This document shows, in pieces, positions 17,809 to 26,358 of a stretch of 64,000 nt of DNA (position 1 is the stretch's first letter; every line of letters begins with the position of its first letter). The stretch comes from Bacteroidota bacterium (GTDB lineage: Bacteria > Bacteroidota > Bacteroidia > Flavobacteriales > Weeksellaceae). The stretch spans positions 1 through 64,000 of the forward strand of contig JAEWOR010000033.1 of assembly GCA_023399595.1 (NCBI GenBank). Reading direction: 5' to 3'. The notes beneath the pieces were generated by a model. That model saw nothing but the letters and a program-made list of their open reading frames with translations. It had not been told where the DNA came from and did no database searches. Made by a program: the position numbers and the translations under genes.

Positions 17809-17842
17809 AAATAGGCTGTTTCAAAAGTGAGACAGCCTATTT
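17809..17842. terminator. Bidirectional terminator between ATPase and SlyD-like genes
   Basis: AAATAGGCTGTTTC (17809-17822) pairs with GAGACAGCCTATTT (17829-17842), 14 bp with one G-U pair and a 6-nt loop, with A and T tracts on both sides. It serves the convergent genes. Confidence 0.85.
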
Positions 17843-17860
17843 TTATATATTTTAAAAGGA

Positions 17861-18361
17861 TTAGTGACCTTCTGTACCGTCGATACCGTGTGCATGACCG
17901 TGAGAAAGTTCTTCCTCAGTTGCAGGACGCGCTTCAACAATCTCTACATCGAAGTTTAAAGTTTTTCCCGCCATTGGGTGGTTCAAATCTACAACTACTG
18001 CTTCTGGAGTAACTTCTACTACCACTGCATTTACTTGGTTTCCTTGTTGATCTTGTAATGGTAAAATTACTCCTACAGGTGGCATTCCAGCTTCTGCAAA
18101 CATTTCAACTGGTAATTGTGTTGTTGCATTTGGCATTACTTCACCATATGCGTTTTCTGGTGTTAATGTAAAAGATTTTTTATCTCCAACTGTTAAACCT
18201 TTAATGTTCTCCTCGAAACTTGGCAACATCATACCTACACCATATAAAAAAGTTAATGGATTCTCAGTAGTAGTTTGCTCAATAAAAGTTTTTTCACCGT
18301 TTTCTTCAATGCTGTTAAGCGTATATGTTAACGCAACAACGTGGTTTTTGTCTATACTCAT
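17861..18361 (-). CDS. SlyD-like FKBP-type peptidyl-prolyl isomerase
   Basis: The 166-residue protein has the short bacterial FKBP layout: VVALTYTLNS at the start, LTFLYGVGMMLPSFEENIKGL, then PENAYGEV and the insert-in-flap region, closing with NHPMAGKTLNFDVEIVEA. The tail HGHAHGIDGTEGH is His-rich, as in SlyD, and may bind nickel or other metals. It catalyses proline isomerisation and acts as a chaperone in the cytoplasm. It is a single gene with its own -7 element at 18410-18417 and a shared terminator downstream. The link to the metal genes next door is only positional. Confidence 0.88.
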   Translation of the reverse strand: MSIDKNHVVALTYTLNSIEENGEKTFIEQTTTENPLTFLYGVGMMLPSFEENIKGLTVGDKKSFTLTPENAYGEVMPNATTQLPVEMFAEAGMPPVGVILPLQDQQGNQVNAVVVEVTPEAVVVDLNHPMAGKTLNFDVEIVEARPATEEELSHGHAHGIDGTEGH

Positions 18362-18409
18362 TATGTTGATTTAAGAGGAAAAATTCCTTCGTTAATATTT
18401 TAAGTTTTA

Positions 18410-18417
18410 CAAAGGTA
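18410..18417 (-). promoter_or_regulatory. -7 promoter element of the SlyD-like gene
   Basis: The minus strand reads TACCTTTG, matching TAnnTTTG, 48 bp before the ATG at 18361. Confidence 0.5.
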
Positions 18418-18499
18418 ATCTTTTGGATTAAAAACCCATCAACTTGTATAAAAAGAGTTGCTTCTTTAACAAAATCTTAATAATTTATTGCGGTCATAT

Positions 18500-18888
18500 T
18501 TAACTACATACCAAATCAGCTTGGTATATTAGATTTTTTTCAATGATTCTTTTAAGAATATTATTGAAAATTGTGTTTTTAGTTTGTGAACGGAATATTC
18601 TGAAACTAAATTCATTCAATTAACGATGGATGTTGAATTCAGAGATTCAATAATAAGTAGTTCTTGATCAGTATTTTAATTGATGAATCATAGCGTGAAG
18701 TATCAGGAATTTTGACCCTTTTACTTGATAGGTGCTTAATTTTGTAATCGTTTATGAGTCTGTATCTTTTCCATTCAACGGTAATAATTATTCCCACCCG
18801 ATTCCATCACTTTAGGAATTTTGTGCATAAACATTCGGGCAGTATTTTCTGATGTTCCGTATCGAACAAACATTTGTAAAGTAGACAT
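18500..18888 (-). pseudogene. IS1595-family transposase remnant with internal deletion
   Basis: From ATG 18888 the minus strand reads VRYGTSENTARMFMHKI, the IS1595 segment TENTARxFMxK, then jumps to a segment resembling VTTxxWRGYRxI (here TVEWKRYRLINDYKIKHL) that normally lies over 100 residues later. A frameshift then leads to LHAMIHQLK, SRTTYY, ISEFNIHR and LNEFSFRIFRSQTKN, the conserved C-terminus, interrupted by at least three stops. The catalytic middle is deleted, so it is inactive. No inverted repeats were identified. Confidence 0.75.
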
Positions 18889-19250
18889 AGATTTTTATAA
18901 ATTGTCACTGATTGTTAGTAATATTTATAGGATAATTATTCACGTCAACTTATTTGATTAACTATCAATAATTTACGAAAAAAAACAACATAAAAAACTG
19001 ATAATCAATTTATTGCAAGTTTGTTTTGATTTATAAGTAAGACTATACTATTTTCTTAATGTAATTTTTAAACAGGGTCATAAAAAAAAAAGCTGTCTCA
19101 AAAGTGAGGCAGTTTCTCTTTTATTTTTATTCTCCAACAAGAACATTTGAATGTTTTGAATAATAATTCTGATTTTTACTATGCATGCATAATATATATT
19201 TTATGTATATTTACGCCGAAGTATTAAAGTAATTTAAACAAAATCTCTAT
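18889..19250. other. Gene-free stretch before etfB
   Basis: No gene is visible between the IS1595 remnant and etfB. The only structure is the orphan hairpin at 19090-19115. Confidence 0.5.
19090..19115. terminator. Orphan terminator-like hairpin
   Basis: AAGCTGTCTC (19090-19099) pairs with GAGGCAGTTT (19106-19115) with two G-U pairs, with an A tract before and T-rich DNA after. The sequence is close to the terminator at 17809-17842 (shared CTGTYTCAAAAGTGAGRCAG). No gene ends nearby on either strand, so it probably marks a lost gene. Confidence 0.6.
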
Positions 19251-19997
19251 ATGAAAATATTAGTTTGTATCAGCAGTGTTCCAGATACTACTGCAAAAAT
19301 TAACTTTACAGCAGATAAATCTGCTTTCGATAAAAACGGAATTCAGTGGGTAATTAATCCATTAGATGAATTTGCATTAACAAAAGCTATTAAACTGCAA
19401 GAATCTCAAGGAGCAACGGTAACTGTTGTAAATGTAGGAAATACAGAAACAGAGCCAGTTATCAGAAAAGCATTGGCTATTGGTGCTAATGATGCTATCC
19501 GTATTAATATGGAGCCTAAAGACAGTTATTCTACTGCAAAAGAATTAGCAAAAGTAGCTCAGGAAGGAGGTTATGATTTAATTCTTGCGGGTAAAGAATC
19601 TATTGATTATAATGGTGGGGCTGTACCAGGAATGTTAGCTCAGTTGTTAGATAAACCATTTGTGAATGCTTGTGTAGGTTTAGATGTGAATGGAGCTGAA
19701 GCTAATGCCGTTAGAGAAATTGAAGGAGGTAAAGAAACAATCTCTGTTAAACTTCCAGCTGTAGTAGCAGGTCAAAAAGGTTTAATGGAAGAAAAAGATC
19801 TTATTATTCCAAACATGAGAGGGATTATGTCTGCTAGAACAAAACCTTTGCAAGTTGTAGAACCTTCTGCTACAGAAGTGAAAGTTGAAGCAATTTCTTT
19901 TGATAGCGTTCCTCCAAGAGCAGCTGTTAAATTGGTAACTCCAGATAATTTAGATGAATTAGTAAGACTTCTTCATGAGGAAGCAAAAGTAATCTAA
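19251..19997 (+). CDS. etfB: Electron transfer flavoprotein subunit beta
   Basis: The 248-residue protein has the EtfB/FixA fold: MKILVCISSVPDT at the start, INPLDEFALTKAIKL, and LAGKESIDYNGGAVPGMLAQLL with the nucleotide-binding loop, then the PNMRGIMSARTKPL signature typical of EtfB. With EtfA, 40 bp downstream, it forms the soluble FAD/AMP heterodimer that takes electrons from acyl-CoA dehydrogenases to the quinone pool. The acyl-CoA dehydrogenase at 52279 and thiolase at 23558 are likely to work in the same catabolism. Confidence 0.95.
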   Translation: MKILVCISSVPDTTAKINFTADKSAFDKNGIQWVINPLDEFALTKAIKLQESQGATVTVVNVGNTETEPVIRKALAIGANDAIRINMEPKDSYSTAKELAKVAQEGGYDLILAGKESIDYNGGAVPGMLAQLLDKPFVNACVGLDVNGAEANAVREIEGGKETISVKLPAVVAGQKGLMEEKDLIIPNMRGIMSARTKPLQVVEPSATEVKVEAISFDSVPPRAAVKLVTPDNLDELVRLLHEEAKVI

Positions 19998-20037
19998 TTT
20001 CAAATCTCAAATTATTTAATTTCAAATTCAAAAAATT

Positions 20038-20988
20038 ATGGCAATATTCGTATATGCAGAAAATATAAATGGCGTTTACAAAAAAGCAGCTTTCGAGGCC
20101 GTTTCATACGCTAAAGCTATTGCTTCACAAGCGGGTGATACCGTAACAGCAATCGCAATTAACCCAATTGATGCTTCTGATCTTCTTTACAAATATGGAG
20201 CAGATAAAGTAATCAATGTAAAAGACGAAGGTTTAAAAGCTTTCAGTGCAAAGGCTTATGCACAAGCTGTTGCTGAAGTTTTTGATGGGAATATTATTGT
20301 TTTCCCTCATACTACAGATGCATCTTCAGTAGCTCCAATGCTAAGTATAGTAAAAGAATCTTCTTTAATTACTAATGTTTTGGAAATTCCCGAATCTATT
20401 TCTCCTTTCCAAGTGAAAAGAAGAGTATTCTCAGGAAAAGGATTTATGCATGCAAAAGCTGATGCTTCTAAAGTAGTAATCACGGTTTCTCAAAACGCTT
20501 ATGGTGTTAAAGAAAATGCAGCTTCTGGTTCTGAAGAAGTAAAAAATTTAACGATTACAAATGAAGACACAAAAGTAATCAACCATGAGCAATCTACAGG
20601 AAAATTAGACCTTAAAGAAGCTGAAATTGTAGTTTCTGCAGGTCGTGGAATGAAAGGTCCAGAAAACTGGGGTATGATTGAAGAATTAGCAAACGTTTTA
20701 GGTGCAGCTACAGCTTCATCAAAACCAGTAGCAGATATCGGTTGGAGACCTCATTCTGAGCACGTTGGACAAACAGGAAAAGCAATTGCTCCTAATTTGT
20801 ATATCGCTGTGGGTATTTCTGGTGCTATTCAGCATTTAGCGGGAGTTAATGGTTCTAAAACTATTGTTGTTATTAATAGTGATCCTGAAGCTCCGTTCTT
20901 TAAAGCAGCAGATTATGGTGTTGTAGGAGATGCTTTCCAGATAATTCCTGCATTAACTGAAAAGATTAAAGCTTTCAAAAACCACTAA
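20038..20988 (+). CDS. etfA: Electron transfer flavoprotein subunit alpha
   Basis: The 316-residue partner of EtfB. The C-terminal FAD-binding domain shows VSAGRGMKGPENWGM (about 200-214), SKPVADIGWRPHSEHVGQTG and IAVGISGAIQHLAG, the ribose and isoalloxazine contacts of EtfA. It accepts electrons from acyl-CoA dehydrogenases and passes them to an ETF-quinone reductase. It is in an operon with etfB and is followed by a clear hairpin terminator at 21018-21046, so the next gene has its own promoter. Confidence 0.95.
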   Translation: MAIFVYAENINGVYKKAAFEAVSYAKAIASQAGDTVTAIAINPIDASDLLYKYGADKVINVKDEGLKAFSAKAYAQAVAEVFDGNIIVFPHTTDASSVAPMLSIVKESSLITNVLEIPESISPFQVKRRVFSGKGFMHAKADASKVVITVSQNAYGVKENAASGSEEVKNLTITNEDTKVINHEQSTGKLDLKEAEIVVSAGRGMKGPENWGMIEELANVLGAATASSKPVADIGWRPHSEHVGQTGKAIAPNLYIAVGISGAIQHLAGVNGSKTIVVINSDPEAPFFKAADYGVVGDAFQIIPALTEKIKAFKNH

Positions 20989-21017
20989 TTTTTGAAGTAA
21001 TTTATTGAATATCTAAA

Positions 21018-21046
21018 AAACATCGTGGCTTATTGCTACGATGTTT
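21018..21046 (+). terminator. Terminator of the etfBA operon
   Basis: AAACATCGTGGC (21018-21029) pairs with GCTACGATGTTT (21035-21046), loop TTATT, one G-U pair, followed by T residues. Confidence 0.85.
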
Positions 21047-21047
21047 T

Positions 21048-21055
21048 TATATTTG
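21048..21055 (+). promoter_or_regulatory. -7 promoter element 5 bp before an ATG (leaderless candidate)
   Basis: TATATTTG matches TAnnTTTG and ends 5 bp before ATG 21061. Transcription would start at or next to the start codon. Confidence 0.5.
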
Positions 21056-21060
21056 TACTT

Positions 21061-21663
21061 ATGGATTATAAACAACTAATAATAAGAGGCATTTCTTATA
21101 GTCAAACCCAGTCTGGTGCTTATGCTTTATTGCTAGAACATGAGGAAACTAATGTGAAACTTCCAGTAGTGATTGGTAATTTCGAGGCGCAATCTATTTC
21201 CTTGGGATTAGAAAAAGATATACATCCACCTCGTCCATTAACCCATGATTTATTTACAAAATTTGTAACAGCTGTAAATTTTGAGCTTACGTCTGTGGTT
21301 ATTTACCAAATTATTGATGGTGTTTTCTTTTCCAATATTAATTTTAGAAATAAATTAAACGGAGAAGAACTTATCCTTGATGCCAGAACTTCTGATGCAG
21401 TTGCCATGGCGGTACGTTTTGATGCTCCAATTTTTACAACTTCGCAAGTTCTTAATGAAGCAGGAATTCTGTTGGAATTGGAAGAAGTAGCAAAAGAAGA
21501 CCAAAGTTTTGATAATCCAGATTTAACTCAAGAAGATACTTTATCCTCTTTATCTCTAGAAGAACTTCAAGAAATGTTGGATTCTGCCGTTAAAGAAGAA
21601 GATTATGACACTGCTTTAGAAATTCAGGAAGAATTAAAAAGAAGAAGAAAAAAAATTGATTAA
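21061..21663 (+). CDS. Bifunctional nuclease family (DUF151) protein with C-terminal UVR motif
   Basis: A protein of 200 residues. The first two thirds match DUF151: LPVVIGNFEAQSISLGLEK, RPLTHDLFTKF and LDARTSDAVAMAVRFDAPIF. The C-terminal end (LEEMLDSAV-like LQEMLDSAVKEEDYDTALEI) is a UVR-type helical motif. DUF151 proteins have been reported to have nuclease activity in some organisms; the role in Bacteroidota is not settled. An upstream GTG at 21025 falls in the etf terminator stem and is rejected. The nucleoside transporter starts 19 bp downstream, so the two are likely cotranscribed. Confidence 0.9.
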   Translation: MDYKQLIIRGISYSQTQSGAYALLLEHEETNVKLPVVIGNFEAQSISLGLEKDIHPPRPLTHDLFTKFVTAVNFELTSVVIYQIIDGVFFSNINFRNKLNGEELILDARTSDAVAMAVRFDAPIFTTSQVLNEAGILLELEEVAKEDQSFDNPDLTQEDTLSSLSLEELQEMLDSAVKEEDYDTALEIQEELKRRRKKID

Positions 21664-21682
21664 TAATTATCATTAATAAACT

Positions 21683-23017
21683 ATGAATGTAAAGTTCAGA
21701 TTAACTGTGATGAATTTCTTAGAATTCGCAGTTTGGGGCGCCTACTTAACCTCGATGGGAAATTATTTAGGATCAGTAGGGTTGGGTCCTAAAATTGGCC
21801 TCTTTTATGCCATGCAAGGAATTGTTTCTATTTTTATGCCTGCAATAATGGGAATTATTGCTGACCGTTGGATTCCCGTTCAACGACTTTTAGGAATTAA
21901 CCACCTTTTGGCAGCTATTTTTATTATTGCAACTGGATATTATGGGTTAAGTTCTGGTGAACAGGTTGATTTTACAACTATTTTCACCCTCTATTCTTTA
22001 AGTGTAGCTTTCTTTATGCCCACCATTGCACTTTCCAATTCCACTGCTTATGCAGTATTAAAAAAGAATAACCTCAATACTATTAAAGCTTTTCCCCCGA
22101 TTAGAACTTTTGGAACAATAGGGTTCATCTGTGCTATGCTGTTTGTTAACTTCTTTGGTATGCAAAACGGAAGTTATGGGTTTAATTTTACTGGGGATGC
22201 CGGTTTTGAAAGTTTCCAATCCAATTACAATCAGTTTTTTGTTTCCGGAATTTTAGGAATCCTTCTGTTTCTTTACAGCTTCTCACTTCCCAAATGTGAA
22301 GTTAATCAACAAAATGAAAAACAGTCGGTTGCTGATGCATTCGGACTAAAGGCTTTTGCCTTGTTTAAAAATAAGAAAATGGCAATTTTCTTTATTTTTT
22401 CAATGCTGTTGGGAGTTTCTTTGCAGATTACGAATGGTTATGCTAATCCTTTTATTACGACCTTTAAAAATATTCCTGAATATGCCGATACTTGGGGAGC
22501 GAATAATGCCAATGCGTTAATCTCTTTATCACAGGTTTCAGAAACGTTATGTATTCTTTTAATTCCTTTCTTTCTGAGAAAATTCGGAATTAAAACCGTA
22601 ATGTTAATGGCTATGTTTGGTTGGTTCCTTCGTTTTGCATTCTTCGGTTTGGGGGATCCTGGACCTGGAGTTTGGATGTTTGTTTTATCCATGATTGTTT
22701 ATGGTATTGCTTTCGATTTCTTTAATGTATCAGGTTCTTTGTATGTTGATAATGAAACGAATAAAGATATTCGTTCTTCAGCGCAAGGGGTATTTATGAT
22801 GATGACTAATGGTTTTGGTGCTACCATCGGAATGTTGGTAGCTCAGGTTGTGGTAAATTATTATGTATTCAGCCATGAAGACCTTATTCAACAATTGGAG
22901 GGTTGGAGAACCTCATGGTTCATTTTTGCAGGGTATGCATTGGTTGTAGCTATTTTATTTGCTATTTTCTTTAAACACAAACACAATCCTGAAGAGGCTA
23001 CTAACGTTTCACACTAA
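21683..23017 (+). CDS. Nucleoside:H+ symporter family (NupG-like) MFS transporter
   Basis: A 444-residue inner membrane protein with about twelve hydrophobic segments. The start MNVKFRLTVMNFLEFAVWGAYL and the segment IADRWIPVQRLLGINH between helices 2 and 3 are characteristic of the NupG/XapB nucleoside symporters. It probably imports nucleosides with protons; specificity cannot be read from sequence. The gene follows the DUF151 gene by 19 bp and ends at a hairpin at 23044-23070. Confidence 0.88.
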   Translation: MNVKFRLTVMNFLEFAVWGAYLTSMGNYLGSVGLGPKIGLFYAMQGIVSIFMPAIMGIIADRWIPVQRLLGINHLLAAIFIIATGYYGLSSGEQVDFTTIFTLYSLSVAFFMPTIALSNSTAYAVLKKNNLNTIKAFPPIRTFGTIGFICAMLFVNFFGMQNGSYGFNFTGDAGFESFQSNYNQFFVSGILGILLFLYSFSLPKCEVNQQNEKQSVADAFGLKAFALFKNKKMAIFFIFSMLLGVSLQITNGYANPFITTFKNIPEYADTWGANNANALISLSQVSETLCILLIPFFLRKFGIKTVMLMAMFGWFLRFAFFGLGDPGPGVWMFVLSMIVYGIAFDFFNVSGSLYVDNETNKDIRSSAQGVFMMMTNGFGATIGMLVAQVVVNYYVFSHEDLIQQLEGWRTSWFIFAGYALVVAILFAIFFKHKHNPEEATNVSH

Positions 23018-23043
23018 GTAAATTAACATTATAAAAACATATA

Positions 23044-23074
23044 AAAGTTGTCTCTATTTGAGATGACTTTTTTT
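23044..23074 (+). terminator. Terminator after the nucleoside transporter
   Basis: AAAGTTGTCTC (23044-23054) pairs with GAGATGACTTT (23060-23070), two G-U pairs, loop TATTT, then a T tract. Confidence 0.8.
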
Positions 23075-23140
23075 CTTTGTTATTCCACAGTAATTGAAAC
23101 TTTCTCAAGTGTGTTTTTTTTCGTAATTTGCAGCTTGAAA

Positions 23141-23524
23141 ATGAGAAATATTCAATTATTAGGAGTGCTTTTAGTGATCGTTGGAAGTTTTTTGCCATTG
23201 GTTCATATTCCCATTATTGGGAACTGGAATTATTGGCAACTTGATTCAAGAATTACCATGCTGAGTTGGGTGTTATGGGCCCTTGCTTTGGCGGGAATAG
23301 CAATCAACAACCAAAAGTTAATTAAAGGTTGTGGAATTTTGTTAATCCTACTTTTTATTTTCACATTAATAGCCATAAAATTCAAATCATTGGATTATTT
23401 TAACTTTTTAGTTTTCGATTCATTTAAAGAATTAGCAGCTGGAATTGTAAAGTTAAAATGGGGATGGTTTTTTGAATTTGGAGGAGCACTATTGATGTTA
23501 TTTTCAAAAAAGAGTACAAATTAA
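23141..23524 (+). CDS. Small membrane protein of unknown function
   Basis: A 127-residue protein that is mostly hydrophobic, with about four predicted membrane segments (IQLLGVLLVIVGSFLPL, ITMLSWVLWALALAGIA, CGILLILLFIFTLIAI and a C-terminal FEFGGALLMLF). No family was recognised. A longer reading would start at TTG 23048 inside the preceding terminator, so ATG 23141 is preferred. It lies 33 bp before the thiolase gene on the same strand and may share its transcript. Confidence 0.6.
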   Translation: MRNIQLLGVLLVIVGSFLPLVHIPIIGNWNYWQLDSRITMLSWVLWALALAGIAINNQKLIKGCGILLILLFIFTLIAIKFKSLDYFNFLVFDSFKELAAGIVKLKWGWFFEFGGALLMLFSKKSTN

Positions 23525-23557
23525 AATAAAAAAATAAAAAATTATAAAATTATACAC

Positions 23558-24736
23558 ATGAAAGAAGTATTTATAGTTTCCGCAGTGAGAACTCCAATGG
23601 GAAGTTTTATGGGAAGTTTATCAACAGTACCAGCAACCAAATTAGGAGCTACTGCTGTAAAAGGAGCTTTAGATAAAATTGGCTTAGATCCTACACAGGT
23701 TCAGGAAATCTATATGGGGAATGTATTGCAAGCGGGGGAAGGACAAGCACCAGCGCGTCAGGTGGCTTTAGGAGCGGGACTTTCTAATCATACACCTTCT
23801 ACAACAATTAACAAAGTTTGTGCTTCAGGGATGAAAGCGGTTATGATGGCTGCTCAGTCTATTAAAGCGGGAGATCAAGACGTTATTGTTGCTGGTGGTA
23901 TGGAGAATATGTCTTTAGTTCCTCATTATTATAACGCAAGAGTTGCTACTAAGTTAGGAGATATCAAAGTGTTAGACGGAATGGTTTCTGACGGTCTTAC
24001 AGATGTTTACAACAAAGTACACATGGGCGTTTGTGCAGAGAAATGTGCTACAGATTATAACTTCACAAGAGAAGATCAAGATAATTTTGCAATAGAGTCT
24101 TACAAAAGATCTGCAGCAGCTTGGGAAGCAGGGAAATTCGATAACGAGATTGTTCCGGTAGAAATTCCTCAAAGAAAAGGAGAACCCATCATCTTCGCTC
24201 AAGATGAAGAATATAAGTCTGTAAACTTTGATAGATTACCAACTTTGCCAACGGTTTTCAAAAGAGAAGGAGGAACGGTAACTGCTGCGAATGCTTCTAC
24301 ATTGAACGATGGTGCTTCTGCATTAATCCTTGTTTCTAAAGAAAAAATGGAAGAATTAGGATTAAAACCTTTAGCAAAAATCGTTTCTTATGCGGATGCA
24401 GCTCATGAGCCCGAAAACTTTACAACTGCTCCTGCAAAAGCTTTACCTGTTGCTCTTAAAAAAGCTGGTTTAGAAGTTTCTGATATTGATTTCTTCGAAT
24501 TTAATGAAGCTTTTTCTGTGGTTGGTTTAGCAAATAATAAAATTTTAGGTCTTGATGCTGCAAAAGTAAACGTAAACGGTGGAGCAGTCGCTTTAGGACA
24601 TCCACTAGGAAGTTCTGGATCTAGAATTATTGTAACATTAATCAACGTATTGAAACAAAACGGTGGTAAATATGGTGCTGCAGCGATCTGTAATGGTGGT
24701 GGTGGTGCTTCTGCAATCGTTATTGAAAATATGTAA
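23558..24736 (+). CDS. Acetyl-CoA C-acyltransferase (thiolase)
   Basis: A 392-residue thiolase with all catalytic residues: nucleophile C88 in NKVCASGMKA, the GGMENMS loop, NEAFSVV, H in NVNGGAVALGHPLGSSGSR, and the second Cys in AICNGGGGASA. It catalyses reversible thiolytic cleavage of 3-ketoacyl-CoA, either as acetyl-CoA acetyltransferase (possibly feeding the mevalonate pathway, whose kinase is at 27943) or in beta-oxidation with ETF and acyl-CoA dehydrogenase encoded in this window. Length and motifs fit the biosynthetic/AtoB type. A hairpin at 24761 terminates it. Confidence 0.93.
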   Translation: MKEVFIVSAVRTPMGSFMGSLSTVPATKLGATAVKGALDKIGLDPTQVQEIYMGNVLQAGEGQAPARQVALGAGLSNHTPSTTINKVCASGMKAVMMAAQSIKAGDQDVIVAGGMENMSLVPHYYNARVATKLGDIKVLDGMVSDGLTDVYNKVHMGVCAEKCATDYNFTREDQDNFAIESYKRSAAAWEAGKFDNEIVPVEIPQRKGEPIIFAQDEEYKSVNFDRLPTLPTVFKREGGTVTAANASTLNDGASALILVSKEKMEELGLKPLAKIVSYADAAHEPENFTTAPAKALPVALKKAGLEVSDIDFFEFNEAFSVVGLANNKILGLDAAKVNVNGGAVALGHPLGSSGSRIIVTLINVLKQNGGKYGAAAICNGGGGASAIVIENM

Positions 24737-24760
24737 TATTATTTTTAAATAGATATTTAT

Positions 24761-24795
24761 AATCAGACTCTTTAAAAGGGGTCTGATTTTTTTTT
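24761..24795 (+). terminator. Terminator after the thiolase gene
   Basis: AATCAGAC (24761-24768) pairs with GTCTGATT (24781-24788) and a long T tract follows. Confidence 0.8.
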
Positions 24796-24896
24796 CTTAA
24801 AATTATAGATCATTTTTAAGAATTTATTTCTGCTTAGAGGGCTTATTTTCATAAAAAAAGTTAATTTAGAACCTTCAAAAAAAGATAATCTAAATT

Positions 24897-26297
24897 ATGG
24901 ATGAAATACTAGAACTAGTTAACAATATTGTATGGAGTAATACTTTAATTTTTTTATGTCTTTTTTCGGGGGTATTCTTCTCCATCCGAATGCGATTTCC
25001 ACAGATTCGTTATATCCGCGAAATGTGGAAATTATTGTTTAAAGGCTCAGCTTCAGAAAAAGGAATTTCTTCTTTTCAGGCTTTTGCACTGGCTATTTCT
25101 GGGAGAGTAGGAACCGGAAATATTGCTGGTGTAGCTACCGCGATAGGAATGGGTGGTCCAGGAGCCATTTTTTGGATGTGGGTGATTGCATTTTTGGGAA
25201 GTGCTTCTGCAATTGTGGAAGCTTCACTCGGACAATATTATAAAGAAGTAAAAGATGGACAATATCGCGGTGGACCCGCTTTTTATATAGAAAAAGGCTT
25301 GAAACTAAAATGGTATGCTATAATTTTTGCTGGAGTAACTATTTTAAGTACCGGCCTTCTTTTGCCAGGCGTACAAAGTAACAGTATTGCCATAGCGGTA
25401 GAAAATGCTTTTGAAGTTCCTACTTATATCACTGGAATTGTTGTAGCGTTAATACTTGGTGTAATTATTATTGGTGGCGTTAAACGTATCAGTACTGTTG
25501 CAGAATTTGTAGTTCCATTTATGGCGGGCGGTTATATCTTAATGGCTTTGATTATTATTGGGATTAATTATCAACAAATTCCCGCTGTATTCAAATTGAT
25601 TTTTGATTCGGCACTTGGTATTGATTCTGCTTTTGGTGGAATTATAGGAATGGCTATTGCTTGGGGAGTAAAACGTGGAATCTACAGCAATGAAGCTGGA
25701 CAAGGAACTGCTCCTCACGCCGCTGCAGCTGCAGAAGTTTCGCATCCTGTGAAGCAAGGTTTGGTGCAAGGTTTTTCTGTATATGTAGATACTATTTTTG
25801 TGTGCACTGCAACCGCTTTAATGATTTTATTTACAGGAATGTACAATGTTCAAAATCCTGCCGGTGGATTTATTACCGAGAATATTCCCGGGGTGAAGAT
25901 GGGAGCCGATTTTACGCAGTATGCAGTGGCGCACCATTTACCTTCTGTAGGGAAGGCTTTTGTGGCTATTTCTTTGTTTTTCTTTGCCTTTACTACCATT
26001 ATGGCTTATTATTATATTGCCGAAACCAACATCAGCTATTTACAGAAAAAAGCAAACAGTAAAATTTACATCAGAATTTTCCAGGGGGTTATTTTAATAT
26101 CTACTTTTTACGGTGCTGTGAAAACTGCAGACGCCGCATGGATGTTAGGAGATATTGGTGTTGGATTAATGGCTTGGCTGAATGTGATCGCAATATTATT
26201 GATGCAAAAAAAAGCTATGTTCCTGTTTAAGGATTATGAGAAACAGAAAAAAGAAGGCAAAGACCCTGTTATGGAGCCTGAAATGAATCATAATTAA
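24897..26297 (+). CDS. Sodium:alanine symporter (AGCS family)
   Basis: A 466-residue inner membrane protein with the AGCS hallmark SGRVGTGNIAGVATAI near residue 70, GGPGAIFWMW, RGGPAFYIEKGL and KRGIYSNEAGQGTAPHAAAAA around residue 262. It couples Na+ (or H+) to uptake of alanine or glycine. About eleven hydrophobic segments are visible. It stands alone between the thiolase terminator and the UMF1 gene, with a 61 bp gap to the latter that contains a promoter element. Confidence 0.92.
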   Translation: MDEILELVNNIVWSNTLIFLCLFSGVFFSIRMRFPQIRYIREMWKLLFKGSASEKGISSFQAFALAISGRVGTGNIAGVATAIGMGGPGAIFWMWVIAFLGSASAIVEASLGQYYKEVKDGQYRGGPAFYIEKGLKLKWYAIIFAGVTILSTGLLLPGVQSNSIAIAVENAFEVPTYITGIVVALILGVIIIGGVKRISTVAEFVVPFMAGGYILMALIIIGINYQQIPAVFKLIFDSALGIDSAFGGIIGMAIAWGVKRGIYSNEAGQGTAPHAAAAAEVSHPVKQGLVQGFSVYVDTIFVCTATALMILFTGMYNVQNPAGGFITENIPGVKMGADFTQYAVAHHLPSVGKAFVAISLFFFAFTTIMAYYYIAETNISYLQKKANSKIYIRIFQGVILISTFYGAVKTADAAWMLGDIGVGLMAWLNVIAILLMQKKAMFLFKDYEKQKKEGKDPVMEPEMNHN

Positions 26298-26329
26298 TGA
26301 TGAAATAATTATATTTCCACTTTAAACTT

Positions 26330-26337
26330 TATATTTG
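26330..26337 (+). promoter_or_regulatory. -7 promoter element of the UMF1 gene
   Basis: TATATTTG matches TAnnTTTG and overlaps an upstream TTG that could otherwise be taken as the start, so the ATG at 26359 is favoured. Confidence 0.5.
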
Positions 26338-26358
26338 CCCAAACAATTATTTTCAAAA

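Noticed and set aside
20000..20036. TTTCAAAT-like repeats between etfB and etfA
   Set aside because: Irregular spacing and too short to call a tandem repeat; similar words are common in AT-rich spacer DNA.
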